64,000 nt of DNA, taken from Plasmodiophora brassicae (taxonomy: Eukaryota > Endomyxa > Phytomyxea > Plasmodiophorida > Plasmodiophoridae). The DNA lies in NCBI GenBank assembly GCA_039704465.1, contig JASFAU010000010.1, positions 1,200,363-1,264,362 on the forward strand, read 5' to 3'. Positions within the stretch are counted from its first letter, which is position 1. Every line of letters starts with the position of its first letter. Shown here piece by piece: positions 11,676-30,602 of this stretch. A program made the position numbers and the translations under genes. The notes below the pieces were generated by a model that had not been told where the DNA came from, did not search any database, and saw nothing but the letters and a program-made list of their open reading frames with translations.

Positions 11676-11957
11676 GCGGTCGCCTCTCGGACAGCGCCGT
11701 CTCGAGCAGCGTCGCGGCGAGCGCCGCCGTCGAGCTATAAGGGCCATGTGGACGACAGGTGTTCCGGTATTCCATATAGGTTGCAGTTGGGGCCAAGTAT
11801 CCAATCATCAACCTGTTAGTACTGCTTGGCTGTGCCCTTCTGTGGCGTCGACGGCAAGAGACATCGATTCCCAACCTGAGTCGCTGTACCATCCAGCAAG
11901 AACACGACCGAGGTCGGCGTCAGCTTCATCTCATTTCGTTCGTAGCCACATTGTTCG

Positions 11958-12623
11958 TCACTCCTCGGGATCCGAGCGCGGTGACCCGGAGGGCTGTGGA
12001 CTTACCGAGGACGGTGGTGGCAGCGGGACGTCAGGGATAATCGACAACCACAACGACCGCACCACATCATCCGCAGTCTCGCGGGTGAACAGGTCGATGG
12101 GCCACATTTGCATGACTTGATCGTACAGCGCGCGGGTATCACCGCGGCGTCCCTCTTGGTGGCGCGCGAACTCCTGTAGACGCTCGATCGTCTCTCGGGC
12201 AGCGCAGACTCGGGCAGCGTCGCGGCGAGCGCCGACCTGCTCTCGCTCCATGTGACGACGCGCACAACGCTGGAGCGTTTGCGATATGACAAACATATCA
12301 CTGGGTGCGATCGCCACGTCGGTCCACTTGGGGGGCAAGACTGCGATGTCCGTTGGCTGCCGCAGCGCCCCCAGTCGTGACCCAGTCGCGATCCAGGTCC
12401 GCAGCGGACTGGGTATGGGCCCCCTGACCTGGGACTGGCCGACGAAGGGTATGTACCGCGGCCGCCAGGTGGCAAGTATCCGCTCCACGGGCCTGGTCGC
12501 ACTGATTTCTGTCGGTTGTTTTCCTTCTGGGCATTCATTACCTACAGGCACCACGATCTGACTCGCGAACGGCGGGTCTCCGATTTCGTGCACCTTGCCC
12601 CTCTCCGCACCGTCTCTCGGCAC
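11958..12623 (-). CDS. Orphan protein with duplicated C-terminal block
   Basis: Single-exon ORF of 221 aa. The N-terminal half carries motifs such as RPRYIPFVGQSQVRGPIPSP and PPKWTDVAIAPSDMFVISQ. The C-terminal half is helical and charged (ERLQEFARHQEGRRGDTRAL, QVMQMWPIDLFTRETADD) and ends in a Pro/Ser tail. No signal peptide, TM segment or enzyme motif is visible. Confidence that it is real comes from the protein-level similarity kept between this copy and the two inverted partial copies at 11271-11675. It could equally be an ORF from a repeat family. Function unknown. Confidence 0.5.
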   Translation of the reverse strand: MPRDGAERGKVHEIGDPPFASQIVVPVGNECPEGKQPTEISATRPVERILATWRPRYIPFVGQSQVRGPIPSPLRTWIATGSRLGALRQPTDIAVLPPKWTDVAIAPSDMFVISQTLQRCARRHMEREQVGARRDAARVCAARETIERLQEFARHQEGRRGDTRALYDQVMQMWPIDLFTRETADDVVRSLWLSIIPDVPLPPPSSVSPQPSGSPRSDPEE

Positions 12624-12772
12624 GATATGCGCTAATCAATTCGGTACTGGGGACATCTCTGTAGCATCTCCCTTGAGGAGTGATTCGGGAACATGGAGGC
12701 GAATGCGTTTTAGTGGAGGAAACCGGACACCCCTCGAACCCGATCTATAGTCGGTTGGCGTATGGGTTCGGG

Positions 12773-13170
12773 AGCGCTCAGCGCCCAGGCCGGGTACGTA
12801 CCGGGTCGTGTCCGAACGCCGACAACACCGCGCTGCAGACCCCTGCTGACGTACACGACGTAAAATCGGGTGCAGCGTCCATCTCTCGACGATACATGGG
12901 ATGCGGTTCAGAGGAGAGCGCTACGCGCGTCTGTGCCCCCTGTGGCAACAACGACCACGACGCCGACGTCGCTGTCCAGGGGCCTGCCCTAGCTCGCAGC
13001 GTTGGCGCCGCTCCTCGTCCAGGGTAGGCTCCCGACGACACCGGTCCTGCCGAGCCGTTCGCTGGTCGCTGGCGTCGGGCCGCTCACGTGCCGCCGGCGC
13101 CGCCCGACGCCAGAAGGGCACCTCAACGATCAGACAACGGGTGGGCGGCGCCCGCTAGTCGTCAGGCGTG
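12773..13170. pseudogene. Collapsed pseudo-duplicate of the threonine dehydratase / Arg-rich orphan junction
   Basis: 12773-12860 matches the 3' end of the threonine dehydratase (about 9395-9480; shared CTCAGCGCCCAGGCCGGGTA). About 13000-13060 matches the middle of the Arg-rich orphan (about 10235-10290; CGACGACACCG..CCGAGCC). 13090-13170 matches that orphan's start and upstream region (about 10955-11050; CGACGCCAGAAGGGCA). The order and orientation are those of the parent locus, but about 1.2 kb of its interior is missing and the frames carry indels. It is a non-functional, internally deleted tandem copy. Confidence 0.75.
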
Positions 13171-13329
13171 ACGCACCCGATGAACGACCTGTGGCTCTAC
13201 CCCGATACGCAGGCGGGAGGTCATCGCCATGTTCGTCGTCTGTATCGATGGCACCGAATGTGCCATACTGCTGATGCGGCTGGCGGGCGGGTCGATCGTG
13301 AGATGGGGAGGGTCGGCGCCGGCGCCAGC

Positions 13330-16300
13330 CTAGCGGAGCCCGGCCGTCGTCGACCCGGACGCCAGTGCGCTCGGCACGACGGGCGTCGCCGGCGTGACCC
13401 GGTTGATGCCCGACGTCAACGGGAGCGCCGACGTCGTCGTTGCCCCCTTCGCCTTGCGCTTGGAGACGCTCAGCAGGTCCCAGGCCTTGTCATTGTTCAT
13501 CTCTGCCATGCGACGTTAGCAACGGGCGTTCGTCGAACGCGGGCCGCGCACCGACCCTTGTCGTAGAAGATGATGTAGATCTTGGTGAGCACGACGCCGG
13601 TGATCGTGATGACGACGCTGAGGAACAGGCCGACGGCGCGGACGGCCAGCGCCACGTCCTGCTCGTTGATCAGGAACGAGATGACGAACGCGCCCGTGCC
13701 GAACGTCGCAATGTTGTAAATGGAGAAGGCGATCTTCTTCGATTCTGTCATGTCGACGGCGGTGGTCAGGCGCGCCTGATCGGCGGGTGGTAATATCACC
13801 AGGTCAGACGCACCGTTGAACGCGTCGTGCACGTTGCGCGTCTGGATGCAGAGGGCGATACCGGCGATCAGGACGGCGAACTTGGCCACGATCGACACGG
13901 TGGCGAACGCCCAGACGGAGCTGCCGCCCGACGACACACACTGGTGCCTGCTGACCGCATTGCCCAGGTCGACCGACGCCAGCGTCAGCGGGTTGATGAC
14001 CTGTTGGCGCGACGACGATCAGTACTGACGACAGGAGCGCCAGGGCATGCGTCATCGATTGCGATCCAACGGTGCGCCTACGGTCCAGGCGACGAGGATG
14101 AGGAGCTCCAGGGACGTCATCAGGCCGACGATGCGGAACAGGGTCTCGTCGGACACGGCCTTGACGGTCAGGTTGTTGGCCTCGAACGCCTGGAACAGGG
14201 AAGACACCCTGTGCGAGCACCGCACCCGGGTCAGTACTGGCGCCTGGCGAATAACGCGCAACGTCGATGATCGTCAGGTACCGGTACGTCTTGGCGAACA
14301 GGGCCCCTTAAAACGCTGTTAGCCCGCACATCTCGTTGCAGGCCCCGACGACCAATTGGGACGTACCGAACATGAGCGCCCATCCGATGGAGATGGCCCA
14401 GATGTTGACCATGCAGGAGGTGGAGCTCAGGGAGTAGGGCACGCCGACGGACACGTCGAGCGCCATCCAGACGCCGCACGTCAGGGCAATGATGGCGCCG
14501 ACCAGCATGATCTGCAGGAAGCGCGGCGCCGCCGCCTTCAGGATCGGCTCGCGGCTGTACCGCTGGACCAGGGCCTGCGACACGCGTGCGTCCACAGTCA
14601 GATCAACCTGGGCCGGCTCGTTGGCAACGGGCACGCGCGTACGTACCATGAGGACGAGCGCGTAGACGATTCCGATGATGGCGAGGGCGATGCTGAAGCC
14701 GGCGACGCCGACGGAGATGCCGAGGAACGTGGGCGGCGGGTCCAAATTCAGCACGAACGTCTGCTGCGACACCTTGCTGGAGCGGATCATGAGCGCGTCG
14801 CCGACGGTGACGGCCTTGAGCGTGATGCGCCCGCTCTGGGCGATCAGGATCGGCCCCTGGTAGAGTTCGGCGGCGTCGGACGGCTCGCTGCCGTCCAGCG
14901 TGAAGTAGATCTTCGTGCCGCCCGTGACCGTCGTCAGGTTGACCCATACGGGTTTCGTCGAGATCAGGTCGGTCGGCGTCGTCGTCGTCGTCGATGACGA
15001 TGCGGTGATGTCGGGCGGCGCCGCCTGGTGCAGGTAGACCTGGACGCGGGCCGTCTCCAGGCGCTGGAGCATGGCCCGGATCGCATCGCCCGTGTAGTTG
15101 TAGGTCAGGAACTTGACCAGCTCGGGCGTGTAGACGGCTTTGAAGTCGGCCAGGACCTCCCTGTCGCCGACGCCCGTGATGTAGTCGGCGTTCCTGAGCA
15201 TGTTGGCCCCCTTCAGCGTCAGCGGGTCCGATATGCTGCTGAACGCGTTGACGTTCGACGGGATGCGAATGTCGCCGGCCTTAACTCTCGCAATGGACAC
15301 GTTCGTCGACACGAGGTAGGCGAGCCAGGCCTCGGCCAGGGCCGGGTTCTGCGACGTCGCCGAGATGACCAAGCCGTCTCCGGGCGCGTTCTCCCCAACG
15401 GCCAGGCCCGGGTCGAAGATGGGGAACTGGAAGAAGTCGAAGCTATATGTGGCGGGCGCGGGTCGTCAGTCAACGCTACCGACACGACACGATGCCCTGA
15501 CGTACTCGCTCATGTTGAACCCGGCGGGAGCGCCCCAGCGCACGAAGTCGCCGCAGAAGGCCATGGCGGCCGTGCCCAGGAAGACCGGGTCCGGCGTCGA
15601 CCACCCGTTCACGATATCCTGGTACCGCGTGTACTTGTCCAGGATGCGACGCCACTCCATGAACACGTCGTACACGTCCGGCGACGTCCACGGTTGCTGC
15701 CCTGCGCCGCGAAGATTCCCGTGAGTCAGTGAGTACGAACGTCTGATATTCGATATCGTCATCAGCGACGTACCGTCGAGCAGGGCCATGTGGGCGACGG
15801 GGCCGCGCATGCGCATGTCGAAATAGTCAAAGTTGGAGATGGCCGGCCAGCCCTCGTAGTTGCCCAGGTAGATGGGCGTGATGCCCGCCGCTAGGAACGT
15901 GTCGCAGGCCGCCATCCAGTCGGCCCAGGTTTTCGGCGGGCGCACGTTGTACCGGCGCCAGACCGACGGGCGGTAGTACATCTGTCGTTGGTGGACACCG
16001 GTCAGTGTGTCGGCCAGGTCGCGTCTCGAGACACCTGACACAGACCGCCCAGTGGTACGCATCCGTCGGTACGATATAAGGGTGCCCTGCACATTAGGCG
16101 GATCAGGGTACCTCGATCGACCCGTCGTCCTGCTGTGCGCACCGTTGGCGTCCTGGCCGCCTTTCAGCATACTGGGCGCCAGCTGCTCGTACAGGTTGTA
16201 CTTCTTGAACATGGCGTCGAGGTTGCGGAAGTTGCCGTTGGCGATCAGCTTGTTGGACCCGGACCCGCCCGAGTACCTGTCCAAAGGCAGTGTGTGGTGA

Positions 16301-16970
16301 ATACGGGCGATCACCGGGCGCCCTGCAGGCCATATGATTGGTGTCGGTGTCACGACCATTGGAGAACGTCGGGCCCGCGTTGAACGGACGTGTACGATGC
16401 CGTGTCGGATTGGATCCTGTGGGTCGCACGATCAGTGCCGCCGGGGGTGACGCCACGACCGCGCGCCGGCTGTGGCCGAACGTACTCGGCGTCCGTCGAT
16501 TGCTGGACGAAGCTGACGACGGTGTTATCCGGGTACGTCGCCAGGAACGCGCTCATGTACGGCTCGTACACGGCGTACGGGCGCTTCGTCATGATGGTCA
16601 TGGTGCTGCCCGTGTTGCCCAGGTTGTAGTGCCCGCCATAGTGAACAGGGGTCGTCGTCGGCGCTTTCGTTACGACACAGTCTGACGACGTCCGATACGG
16701 TCAGCCGGGGCAATGCAGGCGCTGGGCGATGAACCCGGACGAACCTGTTCCACTGCCGCCCCATCGGCAGGTCGTCTTGCCGGTGCCAGCGTCGCCCGGG
16801 CCGATACAGCAAACGAACCCGGACCCGCTGCACGTGTCGGTCGCCACGCTGCAGGTGATCCAGTCGCCGACGACTGTCCCTGCACACAGGATATGCTCGA
16901 CAGGCAGCCAGCAGCTGGCCAGAATGACGACCCGGACGATGCTGCGGCCGAGGGCGGCCTGTGCCGACAT
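13330..16970 (-). CDS. Class C GPCR-like receptor: solute-binding ectodomain, chitobiase-C-like domain, 7TM
   Basis: Start at 16970 gives a signal peptide, then a six-Cys segment (about 16900-16730). Exons from about 16600 to 15470 encode a bacterial-type family 1 extracellular solute-binding fold (GNTGSTMTIMTKRPYAVYEP; RRYNVRPPKTWADWMAACDT; GWPAISNFDYFDMRM; STPDPVFLGTAAMAFCGDF), finishing by about 15030. Next comes a beta-sandwich like the chitobiase C-terminal domain (KIYFTLDGSEPSDAAELYQG, about 14930-14760). Seven hydrophobic helices follow (about 14735-13560), including FLGISVGVAGFSIALAIIG and SSVWAFATVSIVAKFAVLIA. The last exon encodes a cytoplasmic tail starting NNDKAWDLLSVSKRK and ends at the stop 13330-13332. 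Class C GPCRs signal through G proteins after ligand binding by a clamshell ectodomain. A sugar or other nutrient ligand is inferred from the fold. Several short introns; exact joins uncertain. Confidence 0.75.
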
Positions 16971-17319
16971 GACGACCGTCAACGTGTGTGTGTGCGGATC
17001 GTGGCTCGGTACCAGAGCGCCTCGTGCGCTTTTACTATACTCGTTAACCGCCGGGTACGGTCCCTTTTCCCTATCGGGCGCTTCCCGGCACACGAGGAGA
17101 CATGTCGACTTCCAGCATCGTCCATTGCTAGACAGGACCTCGGAGATTCGGCGTGTCTGTAGATGATATTCACGGTCGTGCCATCCAGACGAGCAGCTTG
17201 ACTTCTCTTATACCAGGGCTGGCGGTAATGTGCCTCGGCAAACGACCAGTGGCGGACGAGGAACGGGGCGGATCGCCCGGCCGAACATGATCCCGTACCG
17301 CCGAGGACGATCGGCCCTG

Positions 17320-17490
17320 GAACCACTTTGCGCTTGGAGACGCGGAGCAGGTCCCAGGCCTTGTCATTGTCCATGTCTGTTGCAGACATCCCCACTTAGT
17401 ATGTGGGATGTTCCTGGGCGATGCACGCGACACTAGCGGTGCACGCCGACCTTTGTCGTAGAAGATGATTAGACTTTGGTGAGCAACCAA
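17320..17490 (-). pseudogene. Duplicated tail fragment of the class C GPCR-like gene
   Basis: Encodes MDNDKAWDLLRVSKRK on the minus strand and, downstream of it in the plus direction, CTTTGTCGTAGAAGATGAT. These match the receptor's tail exon and the end of its last TM exon (about 13450-13600), with the same intron spacing. The rest of the receptor is absent and the reading continues into unrelated sequence. It is an orphaned 3' duplication just upstream of the parental 5' end. Confidence 0.7.
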
Positions 17491-18041
17491 AGGATGCGTT
17501 TCGACCAGCTCGCCTCCTACCATCAGCAATCGGCCGGGCATGACCCGGATGGGTCGACATCTACTTCCGCGTGGGCGTTGCCTGTTCTGGCCGCCACGAC
17601 ATCCATCCTGGGCTCGACACAGAGATGCCATGTCGGACCAGCGCGTTGTTGCTATTCGACAGGGAGCATCTCGGATCCCGCGGGGCGTGCAGTGGCCGGT
17701 TCTATTTATACCGAGCCGGCCGCGGACGTGGCCGCCAAATCAGTGGTCGACAATCGCCTGGTGTACGTACTGCTTGCTTGCCTGGCATGGGACAGTGCAG
17801 TTCGAGCCCCGCGCCGACCGCCTTGCGTGTACCTGCGGCCGGCGGTGGACTCCGTGGCAACTATATCCGGCTGTCCGTAGAGTCAGTCTCAGGAAACTGC
17901 GCCACTGGGCCTCCGTCGCCGGACTGATCGGGGCAACACCACCCATCGTCCGTCGTCGTGCAGGTCGACGACTGCCCCGAACGTCATTTGCAAATCGGAC
18001 GCGGAGCGCGCACATCGTCGCCGCTCCTCTATCGTATCGTC
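17491..18041. other. Intergenic, nothing recognised
   Basis: 550 bp between the receptor-tail fragment and the amino-acid transporter start. No exon, TM segment or repeat was recognised. It presumably includes the transporter's promoter. Confidence 0.4.
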
Positions 18042-19757
18042 ATGGCTATTCAATCGGGCACGAAGAACGCGCCCGCCCTGGAGCACGCATCTGCCTCCAA
18101 CACCATCTCCAGTGTCGTTGTCGACAACGGCGGCGCGCCCGACAAGACGGCCGGCGCTGCACCAAAGACGGTCGGCCTCGTCGACGGCATCGTCTTCGTC
18201 CTGTCCTGCACGGTCGGGTCCGGATTGTTCTTCGCCCCTGGTGTCTCGGCCCATGCGCTGGGCGACCCGTGCGCATCGCTCCTGTCGTGGTTGGCCGCCG
18301 GCGTGCTGTCGCTGGCCGGCGCCTGGTGCTATGCGGAGCTGGGCACGACGTTCGTCTCGGCCGGCGCCGAATCGCACTACTTCAAGAAGGCGTTCGGGCC
18401 GGCCACGTCCTTCTGCTTCACCTGGTCCACGTTTCTGATCGCGGGTTCATCGGCCTGCTGCGCGATCGCCATCGTCATGGGCCAATACGTCATTGCCATC
18501 TTCACAGACGCGACCAGCCCGTACGTTTCCCTGTCTCTGGCGTGATCCGTAAGGTTGACCTCTGACCGGCTGTTGCTGTCCAGGTTGAGCACGCAATTCA
18601 TTGCCACTGGTGTGCTGGCATTCTTGGCCATAGTGAACATGATCAACCCGTCGTATGTGCTGATGCTGAACCGGTTCAACGTTGTGTGCAAGGTCCTGGC
18701 CGTCGCCATCGTCATTGTCGGGGCGATCATCGCGGCCGCCATGGGCGCCACGCCCGCGAACGCCTTCATGGGCCAGTCGTGCTTCGGGCCGCAGACCGAA
18801 TGGGCATCCTTCGGCAAGGGCATGGTATTCGCGCTGTTCGCCTTCTCCGGGTGGAACTACTTGAACCCGCTGACCGCCGAGATGAAGGACCCGCAGCGTG
18901 ACGTCCCAAGGGTACTTCTGTGTCGCATGTGTGCCATCCCTCCGGCCAACGCCTATAGTTCTGATGTGCGATCGTTTCCGCTCGGTAGGTGTACACGATC
19001 GGTATGCTGACGACGATCACGCTGGCTCTTGGCGTGAACGTCGCCTTCTTCGTCGTGCTGCCGTTCGACCAGTTGACGAACAAACTGGCGGGCCCGTTTG
19101 CCGAAGTCGTCGATCCCGCGTCTGGCATCCTGAAGCCGATCCTCTGTCTGATGATTTCGTTCTGCTGCCTCGGGTCGTGCAACGGCATCATGATGGGGTC
19201 GTCCAGGATCATTGCGGCGGCCGGCGAGAACGGCGACATCCCGGCGTGCTTCAGCTGGAAGACGAAACGCCACGGCACGCCCTACGTCGCCCTCATCGCG
19301 TTCGCCGTGTACACGAGCGTGATGGCGTTCGCCATGAATCTGGATGATACCGTCGACTTCTACACGGTCGGCCAGTGGACGTTCTTCGTGCTGATCGGCA
19401 TCAGCATCTACGTCCTCCGGAGGAAGTTCCCCGATGTCCGACGGCCGTTCAAGGTATCGGTTCGTTTCCTCAGGTTGATTCCGGCGCTGACGGACGCTCG
19501 TACAGGTAATCGGATACCCTGTTGTACCGGCAGTCTTCGTTGCTGTCAGCGCGTACGCCGTCGGTGTCACATTCGTACCGGGTGGGTCGGAGGTGCCCGT
19601 TGTCGCGCTGGTCGGCGTTGCGATCATGGCCGCCGGGTTCGGCGTCTACTACGTCCGACGTATGCACCGTCCTGCCAAGGTTGCCGACGACGCGTCGACG
19701 GCCGGCGACAAGGTCCAGGTCGAGCTAGCCACCCCGGCTGCCGCTGTGGAAGGCTAA
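18042..19757 (+). CDS. APC-superfamily amino-acid transporter (LAT type), four exons
   Basis: Twelve-helix secondary carrier of the APC superfamily, closest in pattern to L-type amino-acid transporters, at the plasma membrane or an endomembrane. After a hydrophilic N-terminus, TM1 has the glycine-rich substrate motif of the family (GLVDGIVFVLSCTVGSGLFF). The TM6 region carries FALFAFSGWNYLNPLTAEMKDP, the LAT signature around the unwound helix. Other helices include FIATGVLAFLAIVNMINPSY and VLAVAIVIVGAIIAAAMGA. Introns at about 18520-18583, 18912-18988 and 19454-19506 join in frame (SP-LSTQFIA; VPR-VYTIGML; PFK-VIGYPVV). About 510 aa, which fits the family. The substrate is probably large neutral or related amino acids; specificity cannot be read from the sequence. 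Confidence 0.88.
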
Positions 19758-20035
19758 GCACAACCCCCCCGAGCGTCGGACATTATTCATAATATATTTA
19801 TGAATACACACACACGGAATTGCAGACCAGCATTCATGGCTGCGGCAACGGGTACGTGTTCCTGTTCGCCCGCCACGTGGGCAGAGACGTCCTGCGGGCC
19901 GCCCTCATCATTGCCTGGACGGCGACGGCAGCAGCAGCAGCCGCAGCTCGGAGTCGGACCAAGTCCGTGAGTGGCGGGGCGTTGCAGCTTCATTGCGCGG
20001 GGTGCGACGGCGCAGCGCCCGTGTCGTCGTCTGCG

Positions 20036-28131
<8,096 letters not shown>

Positions 28132-28968
28132 CGTCAACACCGTGCACTCGTGACAGGGTCTGCATCGAGTAAACCATCAGGGGCTGTTGTTGCCCCATGC
28201 AATTCGTTCGGCGCCTCCGTAGAACTATGAGTGACAGTCGTTCAATGTTACCGAGAGTGTTGAGTCGCCCGAACGCGAAACGTCCAGGGCCTGCTCTCGC
28301 CATAAAATGTCGATCGACGCGCGAGCGAAGCGCCGCGTCGGACCCGGATGATCCTCTTCCTGAATGCGTAATTGTGCTCGTATTGGTTACAATCACGAGC
28401 TCGCGCCAAACGTGGAGTGCCAACCTGCACAGCTCGTCGCCGTGATGCTTCCCGGTATTGTGAAGACGACGACTGCCCGGGCTGCGTCGATGGGTTAGGT
28501 CCCGAGCAGGGTTCTGGCCTCCATGTGGCGCATCCTTGTAGGCCGTATTGTCAGCAGCGAGCGTATTATTATCAAATGCCGCTCGTCGCGTGCATCAGGC
28601 CGCGCCGTTTAGGATGCCAGACCGTATGGGGAGAGGGTCAGCAACTGAGCAGGCCAGCTTCCAAAGATGAACCTCGATGGAATGGCGTCGCGTCGTCAGT
28701 GGACCTGGGGTACGCGGGTCTAAGTCAACCGTCGGCAGGGACAGCACCTGACCTTGCTGACGCTGCGGTTGTGAATCACTCAGCCCTTTGGCCTTGATGC
28801 GTCTGCGGTGAGCAGTGTGTAACCCTTCCTAAACAGGTGATCCGGGTTAAGCGCGAACCGATCGTCAGTACGGTGTACGGTACCAGAGCCTGCCTAGGCG
28901 CCACCGCCCAGCCTCCCTTATAGCAGACGAATCAGTGTGGGTGCAGTACCGCCACCGGCGTCAACGAC
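28132..28968. other. Intergenic, nothing recognised
   Basis: About 840 bp between PRP8 and the next plus-strand gene. Short frames on both strands show no family motif. No repeat or RNA gene was seen. Confidence 0.4.
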
Positions 28969-28974
28969 TTGGGC

Positions 28975-30570
28975 ATGGCTGCTGACGCACTGGTCCTGGC
29001 GCCTCTCATCGCCAGCCTCGTATCGCAGATCGCCGCCGGCGGCTGCTTCGAAACCGTCCCAACGTCGGACCCGCAAATCGCACGGGCGCTCGTCCTCGAC
29101 CAAGGCGCGTACTATGGCATCGGGCCACAGCTCATCCTGCAGGTCATTCTCGGCGACTTCATGGGCTATCGGATTACGCCCGGGAACAGCGCCAACCCGG
29201 CCCCGGGTGCGCCCGCCGTCACGATCAGCCCCGCTATCCAGATGCCCGCCTCGCCGAACGATTTGTATTTCGGGCAGCAGGCGCCTGCCAACCTGACCCT
29301 GCTGGGCCTGCTCTCCAAACAGGTGTGGGAAGGCATCTACATCTCCAACTGGCTCCACGACCTGTATCCGAACCTCAGCGACTGGCGAGCGTTCCGAAGC
29401 CGGGCCGTTGTCGACATGTTCACAACGAATCCGCCAACGTTCCCCGGCGTGAACCTAACGGGCACCGGGGCGTTCATGTGGGACGACCCGGTGTCGTGGT
29501 ACTACATATCGGACTACCAGAAGATATTCGCCCAGCTGGGGCTCGACTTCACCGTCCTGAACTACGTCAGCACCGCCAGCTTCAACGCCGACCTTCTAGC
29601 CATGCAGGCGAGCCGCACGCCCGCCTTGTTCTGGGCATCGCCGTTCAACTATCAGCTCCAGGACCTGAACGCCACGCGAGTCAGCCTGCCCCCATTCGAC
29701 CCGGACCTGTACCTGGACGATTCGGGTGCCGTGTCTGGCCGTTGCGACTTCCCCGTGTATCGTTTCGGCAAGTACGTCGCCCTGGACCTAAACGTCACGT
29801 CGCCCTGGGCCTTCGAGGTGCGCACGCGCGCCCTTCCACTCCAACGTCCCACCTTACATCGCTCATCACATGCTGTGCCAGGTGATGACCCAGTTCGACA
29901 TCACCAGCGACGACTACATGTGGATGCAGGCGTACGAGAACTCGGTGTACGTCTCCAACCTGCAATCGGCGTGCCAGTGGGCGAAAGCCAACGAGCGGCG
30001 CTGGAAGCAGTGGATTCCCGTCGCGTTCTTTCGCAGCGAGATCTGTTCCGCCGGGCAGGAGAACATTGGCAGGTTTGCCGACGCCCTCAATCGAACGTTC
30101 TGCGCCGAGTGCCGGCCGGGGCACTTCTCGGCAAACGGCAGCGCGTGTGTGCCGTGCCCCATGGGGACGTTCGCCGACGCACCCGGTATGTCGTCATGCC
30201 AGCCATGCCCGTACCTGTCGACGACGCTGCATACGGGAAGCAGGTCGCTGTCCGACTGCCTGTGCACAGCGGGGTCCTACGAGCGCATACGGGCGAACAC
30301 CCAACTGGTCTGCATCGCCTGCGACCCGACCGGGTATGCGTCATCGATCGGGCAGCTCCAGTGCACGCCCTGCCAGTCGCACTCGACGACGAACACGACG
30401 GGAGCCACCTCAGCGGGATCCTGTGCCTGTACGGAAGGGTACTACGAGGCGCAGGAAGGGCACTGCCAGGCCTGCCCAGGTGGAGCCCAATGTGCTGGCA
30501 GCGGCGCCATGCCATTGGCGAAGGTGCACCACCGTTATGCGCTTGCTGCAGCGACGACGACGTTAACGGC

Positions 30571-30602
<32 letters not shown>

